DNA of 64,000 nucleotides from a virus. Both the position numbers and the translations under genes were made by a program. The notes beneath the pieces were generated by a model. That model was not told the origin of the DNA. It made no database searches and saw nothing but the letters and a program-made list of their open reading frames with translations. Where the stretch lies: positions 1 to 64,000 of IMG/VR virus record IMGVR_UViG_3300008108_000067; one strand, 5' to 3'. Numbering within the stretch: position 1 is the first letter of the stretch; each line of letters opens with the position of its first letter. Positions 40,677 through 49,228 of the stretch are shown here, in pieces.

Positions 40677-41027
40677 TTAATTTATATTTTTTGGTTTGGT
40701 CAATTCAAAAAAATGTTCTGCTTCTATAACAGCGTATGTTTTTGTATTATTTCTTTTAAAGAACACTACTGGGTGGGTATTTTCCTTATTATTTTTCTCT
40801 GCTTGTTGTAGTGCTGACCAAATATTAACTTTTTCTTGGTTCTTACACTCAGGAGAATACGGAAACACTTTCCGAGCAGCGGGGCTGAGTTTTATATCAG
40901 CCCCCGAATCACCCATCAATGTAGATACTACATCGTCTGGTTCTAGCTGTGGAAAGTGTTCGAGTATAAGATCACGGATTGCGTTCTGCAATCGTTTTCC
41001 TTTGTTTTTTGCGCTGCGAGCCTTCAT
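40677..41027 (-). CDS. PD-(D/E)XK nuclease-like protein
   Basis: 116 residues. GDSGADIKL (Asp44) followed by YSPECKNQEKVNIW (Glu60, Lys62) and HPVVFFKRNN is the PD-(D/E)XK core, close in layout to Holliday-junction resolvase-like and short phage nucleases. An N-terminal basic helix KARSAKNKGKRLQNAIRDLI probably contacts DNA. Its place before primase and Mre11-Rad50 supports a role in recombination or branch cutting. AGAGG precedes the ATG by 4 nt. The exact substrate is not known. Confidence 0.7.
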   Translation of the reverse strand: MKARSAKNKGKRLQNAIRDLILEHFPQLEPDDVVSTLMGDSGADIKLSPAARKVFPYSPECKNQEKVNIWSALQQAEKNNKENTHPVVFFKRNNTKTYAVIEAEHFFELTKPKNIN

Positions 41028-41046
41028 ATAACCTCTTTATAATTTA

Positions 41047-41499
41047 TTATGCTGGTGTGTATCCTAGTACTACTCCAGCCGATGTTGAATTTTTAGTTAA
41101 GTACTTTTCATTATTATCTGTTGCCAAATAACGATGTACTAACTTCGAATTATAATTTTTACGAGATGAATCTATTGCGAAACGATAATATGTGTCAAAC
41201 GCTGAGTTTACATTTGTTCCAGGTGCACCTGTTGTTGTACCTGTAAAATCGGAATCTTGTGTGTTTACCGACTTTTGAAATCCAGCGACACTCAAACTTG
41301 GTTTGTCAACATTAAATCCGTTTTGGTATGTATTTGGAATAAAATCAACGGCGTTTGTTTGTCTAATTTCTTTTGTAACATCCGATTGCTTACGAACACT
41401 GAAATTTTTTGGATTTGCAGTGTTTGGTGAATGTCCAGCAATTGTATTTAATCTGCTATACACTTCTGAATTTTGTAGTAATTCAACTAACTTTGACAT
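41047..41499 (-). CDS. Small virion structural protein
   Basis: 150 residues from ATG 41499 (MSKLVELLQNSEVYSRLN), with GGAG 6 nt upstream; the TTG eight codons further up is rejected. No family recognised. It is polar, rich in Asn/Ser/Thr (SVRKQSDVTKEIRQTNAVDF, TDNNEKYLTKNSTSAGVVLG). It follows two related structural genes and precedes the replication block. Its ending (AGVVLGYTPA) looks like a complete C-terminus. A tail or baseplate role is inferred from position only. Confidence 0.5.
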   Translation of the reverse strand: MSKLVELLQNSEVYSRLNTIAGHSPNTANPKNFSVRKQSDVTKEIRQTNAVDFIPNTYQNGFNVDKPSLSVAGFQKSVNTQDSDFTGTTTGAPGTNVNSAFDTYYRFAIDSSRKNYNSKLVHRYLATDNNEKYLTKNSTSAGVVLGYTPA

Positions 41500-41512
41500 G
41501 GGAATCTCCACA

Positions 41513-42448
41513 TTAGGTATCAAACTTTACAATGAAAGTTTGGTCTACATTTTTTGCTCGTGGTACTGGATTTGCCAACTTAGCAATTGCAAGTAGCTCG
41601 TAATTGTTGTTATATAACCCAATTGTCGTAACATACGGAGTCAATGTACCAGAATCAAACAATCCAGTTATTGATTCACCAGATGTTGCTTTTGTAGACG
41701 ATGATACATTCGGAACAAAATTATTATATGTAACCGTGGTTGACCCCGAAACGTAAGAACCTGTTACTGTTTTATAATATCCGACTGTGTGATTAAACAC
41801 CGATGCGTTAAATTCTGATGGTCCCATTTTACATACGACTGTATGTTCAGTTATTTCAAACGAGGATGAGAACTTAACATCTACCGATTTAAATCTTTCC
41901 AGTCTTAATCCACTAGTTGTTATGGATTGAGTTGGTGCAGAAAGATTATTTTGTACCACTACAATTCCATGCTTATAAAATATATTACCAACTACATTCG
42001 TAGTATTATTAACATATAATCTACCATAACCGTCATCTAGTATTGGTGATGATCCAGAAACTCTTATACTAAACGTACCTGCTCCAATTCCCTCACCAAC
42101 TGCATCGTTTACGATATTAAACACATACAGCGATGCAGTTGGTGTGTACTTATTTACTGCGATAGATTCTGTGCCATATTCAACAATAGACTGCGATGAA
42201 TAAAATGCATGATTTATCAAACTAAACAACGGGTACGAGTACACACCACTTGCAGAATTATATGTTCCTAAATCTGTATCACTAGTATTTTGGTATTTCC
42301 AATCACTAGGTGGTTGTTCCGCAAAGTCAATAGTTACCAAATCTGTGTTTACTGGTGATCCGGAAACTATTGTATAACTTTGCGATATGTACGCGGTATA
42401 ATTGTTTCTAGTATAACCATCAGTACTGAGAGGTTTGAGAGCTCTCAT
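41513..42448 (-). CDS. Virion structural protein, paralogue of the 42467 gene
   Basis: 311 residues, beta-rich. Its C-terminus YVTTIGLYNNNYELLAIAKL then PVPRAKNVDQTFIVKFDT matches the C-terminus of the next gene upstream (VYATTIGLYNNSNELVAVAK), so the two share a terminal domain of about 45 residues. This ending is one I recall from structural proteins of large phages. GGGAGG precedes the ATG by 4 nt. Likely a baseplate or tail component; its N-terminal part (SQSYTIVSGSPVNTDLVTID) has no match I recognise. Confidence 0.6.
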   Translation of the reverse strand: MRALKPLSTDGYTRNNYTAYISQSYTIVSGSPVNTDLVTIDFAEQPPSDWKYQNTSDTDLGTYNSASGVYSYPLFSLINHAFYSSQSIVEYGTESIAVNKYTPTASLYVFNIVNDAVGEGIGAGTFSIRVSGSSPILDDGYGRLYVNNTTNVVGNIFYKHGIVVVQNNLSAPTQSITTSGLRLERFKSVDVKFSSSFEITEHTVVCKMGPSEFNASVFNHTVGYYKTVTGSYVSGSTTVTYNNFVPNVSSSTKATSGESITGLFDSGTLTPYVTTIGLYNNNYELLAIAKLANPVPRAKNVDQTFIVKFDT

Positions 42449-42466
42449 AAAACCTCCCGTAGTTCA

Positions 42467-43585
42467 TTAGAAATCAAGTCTGACGCGGATAAGTGCTTCC
42501 TTGTCGAAACTCTTTTCTAGTGGGCGACTTAACTTTGCAACTGCTACCAACTCATTACTATTATTATATAATCCAATTGTTGTTGCGTATACTCGTGGGT
42601 CTTGTACGAAGTCCTCATTCAAGATTTGACCATTTGTATTATTATAGAACGTTGGATTATTGGAATAGTTGAAATCTTTGTTACGTAAACGTACGAAGAA
42701 GTGTGTTGATGCAATTGTTTCTGCCGAACGTGCTTGGAAGTCACCACCCAACTTAATTGAACGAACTAAACCGTCGTGGTTACGTTGTTCACGGATAGTT
42801 GCGCCAACCAATGATGCTGTATATGGTGCAAATGGTACTGATGTATTCGTTGTATCGTATGAATAATCTTGTTGTGTACCACAACCAAATCCTGCTGATG
42901 CTGAACTAAATCCAACTGTTGGGATAATTGCATCTGGATTTAATACGATGATACCCAAGTCTGGGTATACAAGACCAAATCCTTTACCTGCTGCAGATTG
43001 ACTGGTCAATACTGTACTTCCACTTGTACCTGTCAATGAACCTGAGCAAACATTGAACACACGACCAGATTTACTTGTCTTTGATTTTGCACTTAGTGTT
43101 TGACCACTATCATCAATAAATGTAAATTTACCAAGTGAACCAGAAAGTGTTAACAACCAGTTACCTGGGTCTAGTTGCTCACGTAGTCGTGCACGTTGAA
43201 TGTTAACCACGTAAATATGGTCTGCATTTGTAGTACCAAATGTAAACAAATCGTCAGATGGATCTAACAATATGTTTTTATATTGTAAATATGTTGTTTT
43301 TGTAGCAACAACCGATAAATCGTCTTGTGCTAATGTTGGTGAACCACCACCAGAAATGTGTCCGTATGCTACGGCAAATTGAACTTCTGCGGTAGTATCG
43401 GTTGCTGGATTCTTATCGTATGCGTCAAAATAATACTCACCACTTGCAGAAATCTGCGTAGTTGACGTAAAGAGCGTCGTTAAACTACCTGTATCACCGG
43501 ACCACAGACCAGTTGTAACCGTGGTTTGACTACCACGAACGATATCTTCATCTACGTTAAATGGAACGAAAGTTCTAATTGCCAT
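42467..43585 (-). CDS. Virion structural protein, paralogue of the 41513 gene
   Basis: 372 residues. MAIRTFVPFNVDEDIVRGSQ at the start and a beta-rich body with HIYVVNIQRARLREQLDPGN-WLLTLSG. The end YATTIGLYNNSNELVAVAKL then EALIRVRLDF is the domain shared with the downstream neighbour. It resembles conserved large-phage virion proteins of unknown place. AGGGG lies 11 nt before the ATG, 14 nt after the previous stop. Higher GC and more regular codons than nearby genes suggest strong expression. Confidence 0.65.
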   Translation of the reverse strand: MAIRTFVPFNVDEDIVRGSQTTVTTGLWSGDTGSLTTLFTSTTQISASGEYYFDAYDKNPATDTTAEVQFAVAYGHISGGGSPTLAQDDLSVVATKTTYLQYKNILLDPSDDLFTFGTTNADHIYVVNIQRARLREQLDPGNWLLTLSGSLGKFTFIDDSGQTLSAKSKTSKSGRVFNVCSGSLTGTSGSTVLTSQSAAGKGFGLVYPDLGIIVLNPDAIIPTVGFSSASAGFGCGTQQDYSYDTTNTSVPFAPYTASLVGATIREQRNHDGLVRSIKLGGDFQARSAETIASTHFFVRLRNKDFNYSNNPTFYNNTNGQILNEDFVQDPRVYATTIGLYNNSNELVAVAKLSRPLEKSFDKEALIRVRLDF

Positions 43586-43599
43586 ATATTAAACCCCTA

Positions 43600-44229
43600 T
43601 TATACTGTTGGCTTCGCAGATACGGTAACCGTAACCGTCTTTGTTGCGCCCGTAAGATTGTTGATGATTGTCAACTGCGTTGTACGATCAACAGTCAATT
43701 CTTTTGCAGATAAATTGAAACTAAATCCTTGTACAACCACAGCATTTGCTGATGTTGGTTGGTTAATTGAGAAGAATGGAACTGTTGTGCCAGCTGCCAA
43801 TGGTTGGTTTGTAGTTAATGTTGCTACGTTACCATCATATAGGATTGCTGTGTATCCAGCAGTTGCCAATTCTGCGGTAGTTGTTGGACTGACCACAACC
43901 GAGTCATTGAAGTTAAGCGAGTATGCAGCAACACCCAACGAAATTGTTGGAATTTCTTTTGTTCCTTGGTCGAGAGATACTAGTTTATATCTCATAGCTT
44001 GTGTTTCATCAGTTGATGCTTCAAGTACCGGCATGCTTTCAATTAAAGCGCCGTAGTACGATGAACCAAGTGGATGTGAAGTGGTATAAAGAGTGTAGTC
44101 TACCTCGTCATCAGCTACAGCAAATTGCGTAATTTCTGCCGCAGCTTGCTGTCCCTTGGACAAGATTTCTCTACCTTTCTTTGTTAACACCGCATCAACT
44201 GTAATCGTTGACTTGTTTAGATATCCCAT
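43600..44229 (-). CDS. Conserved virion structural protein
   Basis: 209 residues. The N-terminus MGYLNKSTITVDAVLTKKGR then EILSKGQ and FAVADDEVDYTLYTTSHPLG is a strongly conserved start in T4-like phages of aquatic origin, as I remember, with unknown function. The C-terminal half is an Ig-like beta domain (ELTVDRTTQLTIINNLTGAT). GGGAGAGG precedes the ATG, with a promoter-like element upstream, so it begins the small structural operon. It probably belongs to the baseplate or tail because of its neighbours. Confidence 0.65.
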   Translation of the reverse strand: MGYLNKSTITVDAVLTKKGREILSKGQQAAAEITQFAVADDEVDYTLYTTSHPLGSSYYGALIESMPVLEASTDETQAMRYKLVSLDQGTKEIPTISLGVAAYSLNFNDSVVVSPTTTAELATAGYTAILYDGNVATLTTNQPLAAGTTVPFFSINQPTSANAVVVQGFSFNLSAKELTVDRTTQLTIINNLTGATKTVTVTVSAKPTV

Positions 44230-44260
44230 AGTAAGTACCTCTCCCGACTTAAATTGTCTA

Positions 44261-44270
44261 ATATAAATAT
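44261..44270 (-). promoter_or_regulatory. Late-promoter-like element (ATATTTATAT)
   Basis: The coding strand reads ATATTTATAT, 31 nt before the start at 44229, in the gap after the giant baseplate gene. It has the shared TATTTATA core but lacks the leading C. Confidence 0.45.
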
Positions 44271-44284
44271 GTTATACATTGGTT

Positions 44285-47200
44285 TTAGTTCACATTTAGG
44301 TTAATTCCACCCAAACTTTCTTCTTCTTGTAGAATGTTTGGAGATACCGTTAACGTGGTACCTGCGGTAAATGTAACTTCTACTGGTGAACGTCCATCTG
44401 TTGTTGTGTCTTGCGTTTGTAAACATCCCAAATAATTTCTACGTTTGGTAGCCAATGCATTATCACGATAGAATTTATAATGTCTTGGCAAGTATCCAAT
44501 GGGTAATTGGATAGGTGCTTCGATAGCGAAATAATTAAATGTAACAATAAATCCGTTTGTATACGTATTACCCGCTAATTCTTCAATCGTATAATATATA
44601 ACTGGACTTGAACTACTTCCTTCGTCATTATTGATAAGGGTTACCGGAGGATATAATCCTACGTTTCTACTTACGGACCCATTTTCAACTTTCATATCCA
44701 GTAATACACCGTGATTGTCCAATGGTTCTATTCCAAAGGCTCGATTTACGTCAGCATCACGAGAAGTCGAAGTATCATATAATCTTACACGTATTGCTGG
44801 AAGTGGTACATCCGCTACACCAACGTTTACAGAAAATAGTGTTGCTAGTGCCTGTAATCTGACCAATCCAGTAGTTCTACTATTTGCTGCGACAGATCCT
44901 AGTGTCAATTTGGTACTGTATCGTTTTGGTTCTACGATAGGACGATTAATTGATACTCTGGTAGTTGGTAATTCAAATACCGATTCGTTACCACTAGCTT
45001 TATTAACGTCGAAAATAATACGATACGGAGTCTGGACCGCCTTCCCTCTATAAAACACAGGTACCCATCGGTTTTGATCAAGCGATGGATAATTGTATGA
45101 TACGGACGGTGCATCTTGGGCTATATATCTAAATAGTTTACCATTTGCCGTTTTTGCCGAACCGTTGGTTGCCCCGTACTGTACTACAACATCATTTTTA
45201 TTATATGTTGTTCCAAATGACCACGTTGCGGCAGCTCCCGACAAGAAATTTAATTGGTTTAATCCAATAATTTCTTTATAAACAGTTTCAAAATTATAAA
45301 TACCATTATTTTTGATATAATAATTTGCTACGCTATAGTCAGTTAAATCTGTTCTTGGTGGAATTACATTAATAATGTTTGCTTGGTTAATGTTTTCACT
45401 AACACCAATCAAGTCACCAATATCAATTATATTACCAGCTTTGTATCCGATAGCCATTTCTTCAGCTTCTCGTAACGACAATCCGGCGTATTTACGCAAG
45501 TACTGTATGTAACTTATCTTTTCTACATCCGAATCAAATAATGCAAAGTCGGACGATACGGATTCAGAAACAATCGTACTACGCGTGGTTCCTTCATAAT
45601 AATTGAAATCACCACGAACAGTTCCACCAGGAGCTTCAATGGATACCCCATTTAATAATCCTGTGAGAATTTCCCCCATAGGCATTGATTGCGTTATATG
45701 GAGAGTATTTGCATTGTATGTCGAATACAATCCAGAACCAGTAACTTGCGTCGGGCTGAATCGTGCGTTAAAGGTTAGATTTGCATCACCCGTTGGAACT
45801 GTATACGAATTTATATTAAATCTGGTGTTGTAATCCGTATAGAAGGCCACCTGGTTAGTGATTCCACTAGCCGATGGTATCTTTGCCTCTGTTGACAGTG
45901 TGATGTCAAAATCACGTGCGTATGTACGTTCAGTGTTAGCAAATCTACTATTTCTTCTAGTGTTCGCACCACTTAATTTTACAGGTTTTTCAGCTGTTAG
46001 TTTTTTGCGTTCGAGAATATTTGGTTCAATTACTATACCAGTAGCTAAAATAGTTTTTGCTGGTACCAATTGACTTGCTTGTTCAAATAATGTCGGTGCT
46101 AACTCATCAAAGAAACGTACGAATTGTGGTATATTAACTGTGGCGTTATAATATTGTTTATAATAGTTTTGTAGTGCCTCTATGTCTGCGTACTTTGATT
46201 TGTAACGAGTACCATACCCAACACGACTATTAACGTCAACATTACCCAATGCACGAATTAATAAATTATTAACCGCATCGGTTGGTGATACGAAGAATCC
46301 TAAATAACTCTTCGATTGCTGTTGTTTTCTACGTGTTTCGTTATCAACAATACTCTTCTTTCTATGGAGTATTAGTTCACCACCAGGTGAAACCTCAGTA
46401 AATACTGGTGGTGGTGCGATGATAATTTTGTTACTTCCGTATGAGTATGCTCCCGTGTTAGTAGTGTATTGACGAATTTTTCTACTTACACGAGTCATGC
46501 TGTATGGATATACAGATTTATTTTCAAATCCTACTGCTATAATATTTGTGATATTTGGTAGTAGTGATAATGTAGGATCGGACACACCATCTTTATTTCT
46601 GTATGGTGATTCATTTGGAATACTTCCTGACGATAGATTTTTTGGTGTGTGGAAGGACATACGAACCCACAAACTTTCTACCGGTGATGTGTAGTCATTA
46701 CCTACAAAACTACCAGGGTCTAGTACCTGTGCCTTAAACACAGAGTCACTTATCTGTTCACCCCACACACGAACTTCGTCAATGTATCCACCAAAATTAT
46801 TTAGACTTAGTGAACCAGAACCACCCAAGTAAAAGTTTTTTGTTAATGGCCATGCATCTCGTAAGTAAGAACCCGTGGTGCTCATACTGGACGAGAATAG
46901 TATTTGTTCACCGTCTGATTGTGCAACTTGTAGATTTACACTTGATGTACTGTATCTAAGCATTACATCAAAATAATCTTCTGTATCAAACATATCTGCG
47001 TAACTACTACTTAATAAAACTTCTCCAATATTATCAGTTACTTCGATACGCCCATATGGTGATGATGCGGATGGATGTGTTGCAAGTTTAACGATCCACG
47101 ATCCTGATGGTGATGCTGTGTCACCGACACCCAACGTGGTAGTTTGTTTAATAGAATTATTAAATCTAAATTGTAATGTACCTACTGGTCGGTTTGAGGC

Positions 47201-49222
47201 AGACATTGGTAATACAAGATACGATCCTGTATTAAAATTCAATGCGTTTGTAACTTCATCAAATATTTCGAAACTACCAGTTGTAGTTGTGTCGGTTTCT
47301 CTAATACCGACAACTTGTTCATTCAATCCAAAAATACTAAGTAGTGCTTTTAATGCGTTGGCAGTACCACGGGTTTTGTTGAGGTACGGTCCATTGTGAA
47401 GAAAACGTTTCCAGAGTTCTGTTGTTGATTCACGTTTTTTCGTTATATCCGTATCTGTTGTAAAGTTGTATAGTGACGCTGCAGCGTTTGGATTAGTTAA
47501 TGACAATCCAAATGATTTTGCAACATCCCATACCAAATCTTGTGACAAACCAGTAGTTGCGGTAACTTGTCTATCGTAAATTCTTGGTAAATGGTCAATG
47601 TATAGTTTTACATTATCAAAGAAATGACCAATTAAATTTGTGAACTTTATAAATTCTTGTGAATTTACATCATCGTGGAGATATAATGGTATTCCTCTGG
47701 ACATTAGGTTTGCATTATTTTCATCATATCTTTGTGCAATTGCAGACTGTTCTTCGTACCAAGCAGTCGCTTGTGCACTGGTTGGAAGATATATGGTTCC
47801 GTCAGTATCTTTCTTTGGCCACGTTCCATCTGCATGGTATTCTGTACCATTTAATTGCCAGTACACACTTGCACTGTATGCACTTCCAGATTGATAGAAA
47901 AGATAACGTTCGTACCCATCAAATCCACGAATAATATTTTCAATTTCCAACGCTGCTGTTTTTGAACCTTCTACAAGATACAACGATGCAGATGGTATCT
48001 CATCTGGTGAGTAAATGGTAAGTATTGAACCAGTAGATACAGTTATTGATCCTGAATCGGTGACTAGTACAGGACTTGCGTATGTGGTATTGGTATTGAT
48101 AACCACATCCGTATCAATAATCGTTGCTTCACTACCAAAAATTGAACTTGATGCAAGTCCAGCAATAAATCTTGATGAATTTTCTAATTCACGTATTTTT
48201 GTTAATTTTTGTCTAAATGTTTGTAGTCTTAATTGGGCAGAACTATACGTTATAAAATTTGCATAATTCGTATAATCTACATTCAACTCTGCTGATCTAT
48301 AATCATCCGTATACCATTTACGTAATATATCATCTTCAAACGTGTATCCACCGTAATTATCTGCCGACCCTGTTAGGTTAATTCCTAGGGTAGCTAATGT
48401 TTGATTTGATACCGTGTGATTATAGATGTTTAGTAATTCAGTATCCGTTATAAAACTTCTTGGTTGCGTATTCTTTGGACGTAACCACAACGATGTATCT
48501 GGTTGTGGGAGTAATTCAAATTTAATTGTATCTGCTATTGGATTTGCAACTTCACGACTGATGAATACATTATTACCGACATCTAATTCAAAGTCGAGCG
48601 GAGATAATAATTTAACCAATAACTTACTAGGATCGTTTGGATCTAACTTCCAGTTAGTTAACAACCGTTGAGTATCTTCACCAAAATTTAATAATGTCTT
48701 TAAAAATCTATCTCTATCAAAATATTGATTTACTCTGTTAGAAACTTCATCCGTAATTACTTTTACCAACGCAGCACGTAAAGGTACTTCAACGGGGTCA
48801 TATCCAGAAATATTAATATTTAACGGAATAGTTTTTTCAGAAACAATCGCATCTTCTGCAAATATTGTAACTACAACTGGTAGGGTTTTTGTTGATCCTA
48901 CTAATGGTGGTAATGTTCCCAATACTGTAACAGGTGGTTGTGCTGCAACGTATTGGGCAGTTGAACTAAAATTTGATGGTGACGGTGCAGGATTTGGCAT
49001 ACCTCGTAGTAAAACACCACCTGGTGTTGCCTGTTCACCACCAGTTAATTCACCACTTCGATATTGTTGTATTAAATCTGTTTGATCTGCTCGTATAAAT
49101 ACAACACCACCAACAGCCGTAGGCACAGCTACGGCGTCTGGATAATCTCGTCCTATAAAAGAATTTGCTTCTTTTAATGATTGTATTTCCGAATTACTTA
49201 GTGGTATGTATTCGTTTGCCAT
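44285..49222 (-). CDS. Giant baseplate wedge-like protein with gpI-like and LamG-like parts
   Basis: 1645 residues, the largest protein in the window. The first 600 residues are mixed alpha/beta. Around residues 600-635, WKRFLHNGPYLNKTRGTANA-LKALLSIFGL resembles the P2 gpI-type tail-protein motif (K-T-RGTxxAL). About 640-830 is a concanavalin/LamG-like beta sandwich ending NNFGGYIDEVRVWGEQISD. Later parts include helical RFFDELAPTLFEQASQLVPA and a beta-rich end. The position beside gp6 and gp25 genes points to a baseplate wedge or an arm, as gp7 and gp10 in T4, but no direct T4 match is claimed. The LamG part may bind glycans. No good ribosome site; the previous stop is 6 nt away. Confidence 0.65.
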   Translation of the reverse strand: MANEYIPLSNSEIQSLKEANSFIGRDYPDAVAVPTAVGGVVFIRADQTDLIQQYRSGELTGGEQATPGGVLLRGMPNPAPSPSNFSSTAQYVAAQPPVTVLGTLPPLVGSTKTLPVVVTIFAEDAIVSEKTIPLNINISGYDPVEVPLRAALVKVITDEVSNRVNQYFDRDRFLKTLLNFGEDTQRLLTNWKLDPNDPSKLLVKLLSPLDFELDVGNNVFISREVANPIADTIKFELLPQPDTSLWLRPKNTQPRSFITDTELLNIYNHTVSNQTLATLGINLTGSADNYGGYTFEDDILRKWYTDDYRSAELNVDYTNYANFITYSSAQLRLQTFRQKLTKIRELENSSRFIAGLASSSIFGSEATIIDTDVVINTNTTYASPVLVTDSGSITVSTGSILTIYSPDEIPSASLYLVEGSKTAALEIENIIRGFDGYERYLFYQSGSAYSASVYWQLNGTEYHADGTWPKKDTDGTIYLPTSAQATAWYEEQSAIAQRYDENNANLMSRGIPLYLHDDVNSQEFIKFTNLIGHFFDNVKLYIDHLPRIYDRQVTATTGLSQDLVWDVAKSFGLSLTNPNAAASLYNFTTDTDITKKRESTTELWKRFLHNGPYLNKTRGTANALKALLSIFGLNEQVVGIRETDTTTTGSFEIFDEVTNALNFNTGSYLVLPMSASNRPVGTLQFRFNNSIKQTTTLGVGDTASPSGSWIVKLATHPSASSPYGRIEVTDNIGEVLLSSSYADMFDTEDYFDVMLRYSTSSVNLQVAQSDGEQILFSSSMSTTGSYLRDAWPLTKNFYLGGSGSLSLNNFGGYIDEVRVWGEQISDSVFKAQVLDPGSFVGNDYTSPVESLWVRMSFHTPKNLSSGSIPNESPYRNKDGVSDPTLSLLPNITNIIAVGFENKSVYPYSMTRVSRKIRQYTTNTGAYSYGSNKIIIAPPPVFTEVSPGGELILHRKKSIVDNETRRKQQQSKSYLGFFVSPTDAVNNLLIRALGNVDVNSRVGYGTRYKSKYADIEALQNYYKQYYNATVNIPQFVRFFDELAPTLFEQASQLVPAKTILATGIVIEPNILERKKLTAEKPVKLSGANTRRNSRFANTERTYARDFDITLSTEAKIPSASGITNQVAFYTDYNTRFNINSYTVPTGDANLTFNARFSPTQVTGSGLYSTYNANTLHITQSMPMGEILTGLLNGVSIEAPGGTVRGDFNYYEGTTRSTIVSESVSSDFALFDSDVEKISYIQYLRKYAGLSLREAEEMAIGYKAGNIIDIGDLIGVSENINQANIINVIPPRTDLTDYSVANYYIKNNGIYNFETVYKEIIGLNQLNFLSGAAATWSFGTTYNKNDVVVQYGATNGSAKTANGKLFRYIAQDAPSVSYNYPSLDQNRWVPVFYRGKAVQTPYRIIFDVNKASGNESVFELPTTRVSINRPIVEPKRYSTKLTLGSVAANSRTTGLVRLQALATLFSVNVGVADVPLPAIRVRLYDTSTSRDADVNRAFGIEPLDNHGVLLDMKVENGSVSRNVGLYPPVTLINNDEGSSSSPVIYYTIEELAGNTYTNGFIVTFNYFAIEAPIQLPIGYLPRHYKFYRDNALATKRRNYLGCLQTQDTTTDGRSPVEVTFTAGTTLTVSPNILQEEESLGGINLNVN

Positions 49223-49228
49223 ATAATC

